A stretch of 64,000 nucleotides of DNA. Source: Burkholderia sp052045245 (GTDB lineage: Bacteria; Pseudomonadota; Gammaproteobacteria; Burkholderiales; Burkholderiaceae). The DNA lies in contig NZ_JBQEON010000002.1 of assembly GCF_052045245.1 (NCBI RefSeq), forward strand, positions 1 to 64,000, written 5' to 3'. This document shows positions 42,042 through 50,363 of the stretch, one piece after another. Each line of letters starts with the position of its first letter. The stretch's first letter is position 1. Position numbers and translations under genes: made by a program. The notes beneath the pieces were generated by a model. That model saw only the letters and a list, made by a program, of their open reading frames with translations. It was not told the DNA's origin and did no database searches.

Positions 42042-43814
42042 ATGGATGGCTCCTACAACCTGCTGCTGGTCCTGCTGTCGCTCGTCATCGCGACGCTGGC
42101 GTCGTATACGGCGCTCGACCTCGCCGCGTTCATTTCGTTGCTCGACAACCCGACGCTCAAGCGGGCATGGCTGGGCGGCGGCGCGGCCGCGATGGGCACC
42201 GGGATCTGGTCGATGCATTTCGTCGGCATGCTCGCGCTGTCGCTGCCGATCCCGCTCGGCTATGCGTTGCCGGATACCGGCGCATCGCTGGCGATCGCGG
42301 TGCTCGTGTCGTATTTCGCGCTGAACGTCGTCACGCGTGCGCGGCTGAGCCGCCGGCGTCTGATGGCGGGCGGCGCGCTGATGGGCGCCGGGATCGTCGG
42401 GATGCACTACACGGGGATGGCCGCGATGCGCATGGCGCCCGGCATTCGCTACGATCCCGCGCTGTTCGCGGCGTCGATCGGCGTCGCGGTGATCGCGTCC
42501 ACCGTCGCGCTCTGGATGGCGCAGACGCTGCGCGCGCAGCAGGCGCGCCATGCGACCGCGCTGCGCATCGGCGCGGCGCTCATCATGGGCATCGCGATCA
42601 CGGGCATGCACTACACCGCGATGGCGGCCGCGCATTTCGCGCCGGATGCCCGCTGCGGCGCCGCGAACGGGATCGACGCGCCGTGGCTGGCCACGACCAT
42701 TGCGCTGTTCACGACGGCGACGCTGGTCGTCACGCTGCTGGTCTGCCGCTTCGATGCGCGCACCACCTTTCTGCGCGGGATGACGGACACGCTCGAGCGG
42801 CTGGTGCGATTGCGAACCGCCGAACTCGAAACGGCGTTGCGGCGCTACGAGCAGACCACGGCGATGCTGCAACGCGCGCGCGAGGACATGGCGACCGAGA
42901 TCGACGAGCGCCGCGCGGCGCAGATCCGGCTCGAACAGGAGAAGGACGAGCAGCGGCGCCTGCTGCGCGCGCTCGAGGAAACGCACGTGCAGTTGCTGCA
43001 ATCGGAGAAACTGGCGTCGATCGGCCAGCTCGCCGCCGGCGTCGCGCACGAGATCAACAATCCGGTGGGCTTCATCAGCGCGAATCTCAATACACTCAAG
43101 ACATGGGTGGGCAGCCTGCTGGACGTGATCGCCGCGCATGAAGCCGCGCTGCCGCAGCTCGAACCCGCGACGCGCGACGCGCTGACGGCGCGGCGCGCGG
43201 CGGCCGATCTGGACTACGTGCGCGACGAGATCGTGACGCTGATCGACGAATCGATCGACGGCGCGGTGCGCGTGCGGCGCATCGTGCAGGACCTGCGCGA
43301 TTTCTCGCGGCCGGGCAGCGGCGAGTGGAGCGTGGCCGATATCCACGCGGGCCTCGAGAGCACGCTCAACGTCGTCCACAACGAACTCAAGTACAAGGCC
43401 GACATCGTGCGCGAATACGGCGACGTGCCGCTGGTCGAATGTCTGCCGTCGCAGTTGAACCAGGTGTTCATGAACCTGTTCGTGAACGCCGCGCACGCGA
43501 TGCCGACGCGCGGGGTGATCACGATCCGCACGTCGAGCGACGGCGAACAGGTGTCGATCGCGATCAGCGATACCGGAACCGGCATGACGCCCGACATCGT
43601 GCGCCGGATCTTCGATCCGTTCTTCACGACGAAGCCGGTCGGGCAGGGCACCGGGCTCGGGCTGTCGGTGTCGCACGGCATCGTCGAGCGCCATCGCGGC
43701 GCGATCGACGTGACGAGCGAGCCGGGGCGCGGCACGACGTTCTGCATTCGACTGCCGGTCCGGCGCGCGGATGACGGCGTGGACGTGGCGGCGGCGGTCG
43801 AGCAACGGTCATGA
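42042..43814 (+). CDS. MHYT-domain sensor histidine kinase
   Basis: 590 residues. The membrane sensor domain has seven hydrophobic segments and three MHYT-type motifs (SMHFVGM, GMHYTGM, GMHYTAM), thought to bind copper and sense oxygen, CO or NO. A coiled coil (~240-320) leads to the H box AGVAHEINNPVGF, with phospho-accepting His at residue 336. N, G1, F and G2 boxes follow (NLFVNAAHAM, DTGTGM, DPFFTTKPVGQGTGLGLSV). It is a complete kinase of the inner membrane. With the upstream response regulator it should form one two-component system that links a diatomic gas or redox state to a non-transcriptional output. Confidence 0.9.
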   Translation: MDGSYNLLLVLLSLVIATLASYTALDLAAFISLLDNPTLKRAWLGGGAAAMGTGIWSMHFVGMLALSLPIPLGYALPDTGASLAIAVLVSYFALNVVTRARLSRRRLMAGGALMGAGIVGMHYTGMAAMRMAPGIRYDPALFAASIGVAVIASTVALWMAQTLRAQQARHATALRIGAALIMGIAITGMHYTAMAAAHFAPDARCGAANGIDAPWLATTIALFTTATLVVTLLVCRFDARTTFLRGMTDTLERLVRLRTAELETALRRYEQTTAMLQRAREDMATEIDERRAAQIRLEQEKDEQRRLLRALEETHVQLLQSEKLASIGQLAAGVAHEINNPVGFISANLNTLKTWVGSLLDVIAAHEAALPQLEPATRDALTARRAAADLDYVRDEIVTLIDESIDGAVRVRRIVQDLRDFSRPGSGEWSVADIHAGLESTLNVVHNELKYKADIVREYGDVPLVECLPSQLNQVFMNLFVNAAHAMPTRGVITIRTSSDGEQVSIAISDTGTGMTPDIVRRIFDPFFTTKPVGQGTGLGLSVSHGIVERHRGAIDVTSEPGRGTTFCIRLPVRRADDGVDVAAAVEQRS

Positions 43815-43929
43815 GCGCAAGGCGGCGCGTCGGCGCTGCATGCACCTGGGGTGCCGCCACGCGACCATGCGCGACGGCGGGACCGATCTTGATCCTTTTG
43901 CCGAGCGCGACCTGCGGCGGCCATCCCGA

Positions 43930-44976
43930 TCACGGTGTCCGGCTGCGCCGGGTGCTCTCCCTGACCACAAGTTCGAAACCGAGATCGATCGTCGGCGATG
44001 CCACGGGTTCATGGTTGATGATCGACAGCAGCAATTCGGCCGCCATGCGTCCCATTTCGGCTCGGGGGGTGCGAACGGTCGTGAGCCGTGGCACGCAATC
44101 GGCAGCGCCGGCCAGATCGTTGAAACCGACGATCGCGACCTGCTCCGGCACGCGAACGCCGAGCCGGTGCGCCTCGAACAGTGCGCCCTGCGCGAGGTCG
44201 TCATTGCCGAGGAAAATGCCGTCGACATCCGGCCGGCGCGTCATCAACTGGCGGAATAGTTCGCAGCCGAGACCGATCGACGACGGGGCGGGCGTCAGAA
44301 CCTCGAGGTTGGCCTCGTGCAATCCTGCGCGTTGCAGCGCCTGGCGAAAGCCCTCTCCGCGCTGCATCATCCGCTGGTCGAGTTGAGCGGCAACGAACGC
44401 ATTGTGACGGCATCCCTGCGCGATCAAGTGCTCCGCCACTGCCATGCCCGCCTCCACCTGTGAAAACCCGACACAGTGAATGCCGGGCGCATCGGCCAGG
44501 TCCATGATGTAGACGCACGGCACACCGCTCGCATCGATGAGGTGGCGCGCCGCTTCAGTGCGGTCGAATCCGGTGACGATCATGCCCGTCGGCGGAGAGG
44601 CAAGGTAATGACGAAGCAGATCCTCTTCCGCGTCGCGCGAGTAATGCGAATTGCCAATCAGAATCTCGATGCCGCGCTGCCTGAGGACCGTGTGGATCGA
44701 CTCGATGGCATCCGTGAACACATTGTTCGACAGCGACGGGACGAGCACGGCGACCGAGTTGCTTTGCGCACTGGCGAGTGCCCGCGCAGCGGGATTGGCG
44801 ACGTAATTCAGTGCCTTGGCGGCTTCCTCGACCTTCTGCACGTATTCCGCGCCCACGGAACTGAGGCCGCGTAGCGCGCGCGACGCGGTAATGGTGCTCA
44901 CACCTGCACGGCGAGCGACCTCTTCGAGCGTTGGGCGGCCGGTGCCGCGGGTTTTCCTGAGTATTCGGGTGGTCAT
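43930..44976 (-). CDS. LacI-family repressor (gluconate-type regulon)
   Basis: 348 residues. The HTH at the N-terminus (TLEEVARRAGVSTITASRAL) is followed by the hinge-helix region NPAARALASA and a periplasmic-binding-like effector domain (VAVLVPSLSNNVFTDAIESI; IFLGNDDLAQGALFEAHRLG). It is divergent from gluconokinase and close in pattern to GntR-type repressors of gluconate genes. Its probable operator AGATAGCGCTATCT occurs three times: before its own gene, before gntK and before the carrier gene. The central GCGC suits LacI-type binding. Confidence 0.9.
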   Translation of the reverse strand: MTTRILRKTRGTGRPTLEEVARRAGVSTITASRALRGLSSVGAEYVQKVEEAAKALNYVANPAARALASAQSNSVAVLVPSLSNNVFTDAIESIHTVLRQRGIEILIGNSHYSRDAEEDLLRHYLASPPTGMIVTGFDRTEAARHLIDASGVPCVYIMDLADAPGIHCVGFSQVEAGMAVAEHLIAQGCRHNAFVAAQLDQRMMQRGEGFRQALQRAGLHEANLEVLTPAPSSIGLGCELFRQLMTRRPDVDGIFLGNDDLAQGALFEAHRLGVRVPEQVAIVGFNDLAGAADCVPRLTTVRTPRAEMGRMAAELLLSIINHEPVASPTIDLGFELVVRESTRRSRTP

Positions 44977-44986
44977 GGCGAAAGTA

Positions 44987-45000
44987 AGATAGCGCTGTCT
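44987..45000. promoter_or_regulatory. LacI operator copy 1 (before the repressor gene)
   Basis: AGATAGCGCTGTCT, one mismatch from a perfect palindrome, ends 11 bases before the repressor start codon. It would allow autoregulation. Confidence 0.75.
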
Positions 45001-45089
45001 CGTCGCGGTGGCAAGTAGTGGCTCGTATTATCGAACCGGATGAGAGAAAGTCATGAGGCGGCCAAGTGCCGCCTTCTTCAGACCTGCTG

Positions 45090-45103
45090 AGATAGCGCTA
45101 TCT
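45090..45103. promoter_or_regulatory. LacI operator copy 2 (before gntK)
   Basis: AGATAGCGCTATCT, a perfect 14-base palindrome, 24 bases before the gluconokinase start. It would block gntK transcription when bound. Copy 1 lies 103 bases away, so looping is possible. Confidence 0.8.
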
Positions 45104-45127
45104 TTCGCGCGAAAGAAGGGGACGATG

Positions 45128-45667
45128 ATGAACGAGACAGTTTCGGCGATCGTGGTGATGGGCGTCGCGGGGTGCGGGAAGTCGAGCGTGGCGAGCGGCA
45201 TCGCCGCCCGGATCGGCGCCCGTTTTATCGAAGGCGACGCGTTCCATCCGGTCGCGAACGTCGAAAAGATGCGGCGCGGCGTCGGACTCGTCGATGCTGA
45301 CCGCTGGGGCTGGCTGGACACGTTGGCGGCCGAGTTGAACGAGGCTCGCACACGCGGCGAGCCGGTGGTGCTCGCGTGTTCTGCGCTCAAGCGCGACTAT
45401 CGGGATCGTCTGCGCGGGGGCGACGCAACGGTGCATTTCGTTTATCTGGCGCTGCCGGAGGACGAGGCGCTGAAGCGGGTGGGCTCGCGTCCCGGCCATT
45501 TCATGCCGGCGACGCTGGTTGCCAGTCAATTCGCCGATCTGGAGGCGCCGGTCGGCGAGATGTCGACGCTGGCCGTCGACGCCACGCTGCCGCTGGACGG
45601 CGTCGTTGACGAGGCTGTCACGTGGCACCTGCGCACCTGCGCGGGCCAGTTTGCGCTGGCTGCTTGA
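45128..45667 (+). CDS. gntK: Gluconokinase
   Basis: 179 residues, the normal size for GntK. The P-loop is VMGVAGCGKSSVA near the start. FIEGDAFHPVANVEKM, the gluconate-site signature, and ACSALKRDYRD follow. It phosphorylates D-gluconate to 6-phosphogluconate with ATP for the Entner-Doudoroff or pentose-phosphate routes. The second of two adjacent ATG codons is chosen, as it is six bases after AAGGGG. It is flanked by operator palindromes, one of which overlaps the stop codon. The upstream divergent gene is the repressor and the downstream gene is the carrier. Confidence 0.93.
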   Translation: MNETVSAIVVMGVAGCGKSSVASGIAARIGARFIEGDAFHPVANVEKMRRGVGLVDADRWGWLDTLAAELNEARTRGEPVVLACSALKRDYRDRLRGGDATVHFVYLALPEDEALKRVGSRPGHFMPATLVASQFADLEAPVGEMSTLAVDATLPLDGVVDEAVTWHLRTCAGQFALAA

Positions 45668-45680
45668 GATAGCGCTATCT
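45667..45680. promoter_or_regulatory. LacI operator copy 3 (between gntK and the carrier)
   Basis: AGATAGCGCTATCT again, extended to a perfect 16-base palindrome (45666-45681). It overlaps the gntK stop codon and lies about 135 bases before the MFS gene, which suggests a separately controlled carrier promoter. Confidence 0.8.
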
Positions 45681-45814
45681 CAGCGGTTGACCTGAAATCG
45701 GCCCCCGCGAGCCTGCACGGTCCGTTCGACGGCATCGCAGGCGTGCAGGGCGATCCGGTTTCAATGCGCTTTCGCGATTTCTGAAATTCGTCCAACAATA
45801 TTGAGGAGACGACC

Positions 45815-47137
45815 ATGGCATCATCTTCCGTGCAGAAAGTTCCGAACCGGCGGTGGGGGATTGGCCTGCTGCTGGGCATCGGGGTGCTGATCAACTATTT
45901 CGACCGCATCAACCTGTCGGTTGCGGCGCCTCAACTCAAAGAGGCGTTCAATCTGACGCCCGGCGAACTGGGGCTGCTGTTCAGCGCGTTCTTCTGGCCG
46001 TACGCGCTGCTTCAGGTACCGGCGGGCATCGTTCTCGACCGCTTCGGCGTGACCCGGATCGGGCGCGCAGGCGCATTTCTCTGGGGGCTCGCGTCCGCCG
46101 TCACCGCGTTCGCGAGCGGTTTCGGGGGCATCTTCGCGGCGCGCGCGATGCTGGGCATCGCCGAAGCGCCGGGCTTTCCCGTCAGTTCCAAGGCGACCGG
46201 CTACTGGTTTCCGCGCGGGGAACGTGCGCTCGCCACGGCGATCTTCGACGCGGCGGCCAAGTTCTCCAACGTCATCGGCGTGCCGCTCGTGGCGGTCGTG
46301 GTCGTCAACCTGGGCTGGCGGTGGGGGTTCGGCGTGACCGCGCTGCTGAGCCTGGCCTACTTCGTCGCGTTCTATGTCGTGTATCGCGATCCCAGCAAGG
46401 ATACGAAGCTCAGCGCGGCCGAGCGCCACTACATCCAGTCGGGCGGCGCGACGCCGGAAGGCACGTCGAGCGCCAGCGTCTTCGCGATGCTGGGTTATCT
46501 GATGAAGAAGCCGAAGATCTGGGGTCTCACGATCGGCTTTGCCGCGTATGGCTATTCGTTCTACCTGTTCCTCACCTGGTTGCCCGGCTATCTGGTGCAG
46601 ACGATGCACATGAGCATCCTCAAGTCCGCCGGCTTTGCCGCGATTCCGTGGGCAGTCGCGACGCTGACGGACCTCGTGGTCGGTGGTTGGCTGATCGATC
46701 ACCTGATCGCCCGCGGCAAGGACGAAACGCGCGTGCGCAAGGCAGTCCTCGTGATCGGCATGATGTTCGGACTGGCGGTTTTCGGTGCGACCCAGACGAC
46801 CAATCCGGTATGGGCGATCTTCTGGATTTCGGTGGCGCTGGGCGGGCTCGCCGCAGCGGCGCCCGTCGGCTGGTCGCTGCCGTCGCTGATCGCGCCGAAG
46901 GGCGGTGTCGGGACGGTCGGCGGAATCATGAATTTCGCCAACAACCTGATGGGCGTGGCGGCACCGGTCGTGACCGGCTTCATCGTCGGCGCGACGAACT
47001 CGTTCACCAATGCGTTCCTGATTGCAGGTGTCATCCTCGTGGTCGGCATCGTGTCGTTCGTCTTCGTCATGGGCCGGATCGAGCCGATCGCCGAGCCGGA
47101 TGAAGTCCTCCCGCAAGGCAACGCATCGGTGTCGTAA
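45815..47137 (+). CDS. MFS transporter, ACS family (probable gluconate/sugar-acid uptake)
   Basis: 440 residues, 12 membrane helices. The start NYFDRINLSVAAPQL is the classic motif of the anion:cation symporter family, which imports sugar acids such as gluconate, galactonate and glucarate. DRFGVTRIGRAGAFLWGLAS forms the loop 2-3 region. GAGGAG precedes the ATG. The gene is in the gluconokinase regulon by position and by the shared operator. Gluconate is the best guess, with other aldonates possible. Confidence 0.88.
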   Translation: MASSSVQKVPNRRWGIGLLLGIGVLINYFDRINLSVAAPQLKEAFNLTPGELGLLFSAFFWPYALLQVPAGIVLDRFGVTRIGRAGAFLWGLASAVTAFASGFGGIFAARAMLGIAEAPGFPVSSKATGYWFPRGERALATAIFDAAAKFSNVIGVPLVAVVVVNLGWRWGFGVTALLSLAYFVAFYVVYRDPSKDTKLSAAERHYIQSGGATPEGTSSASVFAMLGYLMKKPKIWGLTIGFAAYGYSFYLFLTWLPGYLVQTMHMSILKSAGFAAIPWAVATLTDLVVGGWLIDHLIARGKDETRVRKAVLVIGMMFGLAVFGATQTTNPVWAIFWISVALGGLAAAAPVGWSLPSLIAPKGGVGTVGGIMNFANNLMGVAAPVVTGFIVGATNSFTNAFLIAGVILVVGIVSFVFVMGRIEPIAEPDEVLPQGNASVS

Positions 47138-47473
47138 GTGAGGAGGGGCCGGTCGGGCCGTGTCCCCCGGCCGCCCGGCTGACGCTGATGGCGTTCGCGC
47201 GTTTCGACTCAACGTTGCAGCCGCGCTGACCGAAGCGCGTCAATGATGCGCGGGTCAGCACGTCGGCCTTCGATGGATTTGCCGAGACCTTCGAATGCGA
47301 AGGTCTTTGCCTTGGGCACGTTGGTTCGCCGACACGTGTTGTCGGGCTGGCGAATGCGACGCAATCGCGGCGCGGTTCTCGCGCTGTGTGTCGCGCCGGG
47401 CTCGCGCGCTGTAACAGGCCGCGGTTTCTACCATTTCGGCGGCGAGACGTGGCCGCGACGGCTGCCTGCCGAA
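47138..47473. other. Convergent intergenic stretch, no clear gene
   Basis: 336 bases. On the minus strand a short frame ends KTFAFEGLGKSIEGRRADPR, then IIDALRSARLQR, and could be the tail of a lost gene, but no family was recognised. No clear terminator was seen. Confidence 0.4.
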
Positions 47474-47752
47474 TCAATCGTGGTCATCGCCGTGATGATG
47501 GCGCCAGCCGCGATGCCAGCCGTTGTCGTGCCAGTGGCGGCGATAGTGGTATTCGCCGTAGTACGGACCGTAATACATGGGCGCCGGTTCATAGTAGACG
47601 GGCGGCGGCGGCGCGTAGTAGACGGGCGGCGGGGCTTCGACCACCGGCCCCGGAAAGCCGAAGTACACGCCGATGTCGGCGCGGGCGTATGCGCTGGCCG
47701 ACACACACGCGGCGGCAAGCCCGATGGCGCTGGCTAGCAGAATGCGTTTCAT
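47474..47752 (-). CDS. Small exported Pro/Tyr/His-rich protein
   Basis: 92 residues. The signal peptide is MKRILLASAIGLAAACVSASAYA. The mature part has PPPVYYAPPPPVYYEPAP-type repeats (PxPVYY) and a histidine/tryptophan-rich tail (HYRRHWHDNGWHRGWRHHHGDDH). Such proteins are common in Burkholderia and may be surface- or metal-associated; the histidine tail could bind Ni, Cu or Zn. No function is established. The ATG at 47752 lies at the start of the signal peptide. Confidence 0.75.
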   Translation of the reverse strand: MKRILLASAIGLAAACVSASAYARADIGVYFGFPGPVVEAPPPVYYAPPPPVYYEPAPMYYGPYYGEYHYRRHWHDNGWHRGWRHHHGDDHD

Positions 47753-48018
47753 CTTCCTGTCACTCCGGTCGCCGCCGGTTCGGCGGGCGACACGCAACTC
47801 TTCCTGATTGCATGGTACGTAGCGCAGGCCGGATGGGTGATACTGCGTTGTGGCTTGTGTAACCGGCGGTAACGGGGCGATGAGCGTTTTTAGCCGGCCG
47901 GCAGGTGGGCGGCCACGCTATCTCGAACAACCCGACCCGACCCGCATTTCGACCGAAGGGAAACACGTGAAACAACAGGTCCGATGTTGCGAATGCGGCG
48001 GAGCCGCGCGCATCCGCG

Positions 48019-49110
48019 CTACCGCTTGCGTCGCCGCCGCCGAAAGAAATGCCAGAACATCGCGGTCGCGTCGGGCCCCGTCGCGGAGTGGAACGCTTCG
48101 TGCGGATCGCCGCCGCTCCATGCGTGCGCGAGGCGCCGCACGATGCAGACCCGGACGATCAGCCGGCCGCCGCGCAGATAGTCCGTGTAGTCCGCATCGT
48201 CGTGCGTGTACGTCCGTTGCTCGCCGACGCGCAGTTCGCCGTGTTCGTCGACGAGCCGATTGAGCCGCGCGAACGCGCTGCCGAGCTGCACCGCGTTGTG
48301 CTCGTTCACGACCGTATCGAGCCCGCCATGGACGACGAGCGCCGGCATGCCCGGATAGGCGCGCATGTCGACGCAGGTGTCGACGACGCGGACCGGATCG
48401 TCGCGCAGGCCGCGGCGCATCACGCTCATCGCGGCCATCGTCGACAACGGCGGCGCGATGGCCGGGCCGGAATGCAGGCCGACGGCCGCGAACCGCTCGG
48501 GATACGCGAGCGCCAGTCGGGCGGCCAGCCCGGCGCCGGCCGACATGCCGGCCAGATAGATCCGGTCGCGATCGAACCCGCGTTCGCGCACGACCGCGTC
48601 GACGAGCGACGCGATCGCCGGCGCCTCCGACTCCGACGCATCGCCGTGCCAGTTCCAGCAGCGATGCGAGTGCGCCGTCTTCGCCTGTTCGGGAAACAGC
48701 ACCGCGAACCCGGCCCGCTCCGCGACGCGGCACATGCGCGTGCCCGCGGCGAACGACTCGGCGGTCTGCTTGCAGCCGTGCAGCATGACGACGACGGGCA
48801 TGCCCGCGAGCGCCGCCGGTGCGGCGGGCAGGTACAGCGCGTACGCGAGATGGTTGACGAAGCGGCCGGCCACCGGGCGCGCGGAGTGAAACGAGCGCAG
48901 CCACGTGCCCGGTGCCTGGCGCGGTGACGGGCGGCCGGCCGGGGTCGGCGCGCGCGGGCGGCGCGTGGTGTGTGCGGTGCGTGCGGGGGGCGTGGCCGCG
49001 CGCTTGGCCGACGTCGCCGGTTTGCCCGTCTTGCGTTTGGGTTGCGTGCTCGTCGCGGCGGCGAACAGATCGAAAGGCCGTAGCCAGAGGCTGGATTTTT
49101 TCCTGGGCAT
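48019..49110 (-). CDS. PHB-depolymerase-family esterase
   Basis: 363 residues. A basic, Pro/Ala/Thr-rich N-terminus of about 65 residues leads to a catalytic alpha/beta-hydrolase domain of the Esterase_phd/LpqC class: MPVVVMLHGCKQTAESFAAG, then nucleophile GMSAGAG, VVHGGLDTVVNEHNA and a C-terminal catalytic His in HAWSGGD. Members hydrolyse short-chain polyhydroxybutyrate or ester bonds in plant polymers. No clear signal peptide is seen; the protein starts MPRKKSSLWLRPF and may act on intracellular PHB granules. The start is set by ATG 49110. Confidence 0.88.
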   Translation of the reverse strand: MPRKKSSLWLRPFDLFAAATSTQPKRKTGKPATSAKRAATPPARTAHTTRRPRAPTPAGRPSPRQAPGTWLRSFHSARPVAGRFVNHLAYALYLPAAPAALAGMPVVVMLHGCKQTAESFAAGTRMCRVAERAGFAVLFPEQAKTAHSHRCWNWHGDASESEAPAIASLVDAVVRERGFDRDRIYLAGMSAGAGLAARLALAYPERFAAVGLHSGPAIAPPLSTMAAMSVMRRGLRDDPVRVVDTCVDMRAYPGMPALVVHGGLDTVVNEHNAVQLGSAFARLNRLVDEHGELRVGEQRTYTHDDADYTDYLRGGRLIVRVCIVRRLAHAWSGGDPHEAFHSATGPDATAMFWHFFRRRRRKR

Positions 49111-49459
49111 GGACGAATCTCGTGGCGGCGGCGTGCGCAACAGCATGCGGCAAGGCCGGCCGTCGGATGGAAGTCGAATGCGGGCGGAGCACGATTCGTG
49201 CTGCGGGAAACGTTCGGGGCGCAGCCGCCTGGCCTGGCTGACGCGGCGGGCGGTTCGCCGAATCCCCATCGCGCAATGCCGCGTGACCGCTTGACAGTCG
49301 CGTCGCGATTCGGACAGGCCATCCGGCATCCTAGCAGGCGTCGTCGATATCGCGTGCGATGGTTCCGTGACGGTTCCATGAATGCTTTGACCGTATCGCG
49401 TGCCGTCGCCAACCGCTATGCTCGAGGTCTTCCATGCGCCTTCCACGACCGGCTTCGCG
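49111..49459. other. Divergent intergenic stretch
   Basis: 349 bases between the esterase and acetyltransferase starts. No gene, repeat or palindrome stands out. It should carry the two promoters. Confidence 0.4.
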
Positions 49460-49915
49460 ATGAACCTGACCTTCTCTCCGACGACGCATACCGACGCGGA
49501 TGCGCTCGTGGCGACGCGTATCGCCGCGATGCGCGAGAGCCTCGAACGCATCGGACGCTTCGATCCTCAGCGTGCGCGCGAACGGTTTCTCGCGTCCTTC
49601 GATCCTGCGTGGTGCCGGTTCATCGAGCGCGACGGCGTTCGTGCGGGCTTCGTGCTGGTGCGGCCGAACGACGATCACTGGCAGATCGATCACCTGTACA
49701 TCGCGCCCGAGCATCAGGGGCAGGGCATCGGCGCCGCCGTGCTGCGCGAGGTCTTCGCGGCAGCGGATGCGCAACGCATGCCGGTTCGCGTCGGGGCTTT
49801 GCGCGGCAGCGAATCCAATCGCTTCTATCGACGCTACGGGTTCGTTCAGACCGGCGAGGCGGAGTGGGACATCTACTATGTGCGCGAGCCAGGTGCGCCT
49901 TGCGGCGCCGATTGA
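49460..49915 (+). CDS. GNAT-family N-acetyltransferase
   Basis: 151 residues. The acetyl-CoA-binding motif A is LYIAPEHQGQGIGAAVLREV (Q/R-x-x-G-x-G/A). The C-terminal strand SNRFYRRYGFVQTGEAEWDIYY is also typical. The acceptor is unknown. ATG 49460 matches the start of homology; a GTG at 49400 in frame is an alternative. It is convergent with the glycosyltransferase operon. Confidence 0.88.
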   Translation: MNLTFSPTTHTDADALVATRIAAMRESLERIGRFDPQRARERFLASFDPAWCRFIERDGVRAGFVLVRPNDDHWQIDHLYIAPEHQGQGIGAAVLREVFAAADAQRMPVRVGALRGSESNRFYRRYGFVQTGEAEWDIYYVREPGAPCGAD

Positions 49916-49965
49916 GTCCCGCGTGGATTCGTCGGGCGCGTATCGCATGCCGGCGCCGCCACCCT

Positions 49966-50349
49966 TTACCGATACGTCCACACCCTGTGCAGCACGAACA
50001 TCGTCGGCGGGCTCAGCAGCGCGATCGCGACGATCGCCCAGCCGCGCGGCACGTCGAGCAGTTCGGCGGCGCGCGCGAGCAGCAGGGTTTCGGTGAAGCC
50101 GGCCAGCGCGACGGTCAGGTAGCGCAGCAGGTTGCGCGACTGCACCGTCGACGAGAAGCTCCACAGCGTATTCGCGAGATACGAGAACGCGGTCGCGCAG
50201 ACGAATGCGGTGGCGTTCGCCACCACCTGCGTGGCATCGAACCACGCGTACATCGCGGAAGCGGTCAGCACGTGCAGCGCGGTCGAGCAGAGCCCGGACA
50301 GGCCGAAGCGCGCCAGCCGCACGCGCTCGGCATAGAGCAGCGCGAACAT
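49966..50349 (-). CDS. GtrA-family flippase-like membrane protein
   Basis: 127 residues, four membrane helices (LARFGLSGLCSTALHVLTAS; VVANATAFVCATAFSYLANTLWSF; the next two hydrophobic), ending HRVWTYR as in GtrA proteins. It would help flip polyprenyl-phosphate-linked sugar across the inner membrane. It starts 14 bases after the GT2 gene, and this GtrA/GtrB-like pairing supports a glycan decoration role. It is the last gene of a four-gene operon. Confidence 0.87.
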   Translation of the reverse strand: MFALLYAERVRLARFGLSGLCSTALHVLTASAMYAWFDATQVVANATAFVCATAFSYLANTLWSFSSTVQSRNLLRYLTVALAGFTETLLLARAAELLDVPRGWAIVAIALLSPPTMFVLHRVWTYR

Positions 50350-50363
50350 CGCCGCGTCGCCGC

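Noticed and set aside
40928..43141. A 737-codon frame across the response regulator and kinase genes
   Set aside because: It is a +1 shadow of two well-supported genes with arginine/alanine-rich noise.
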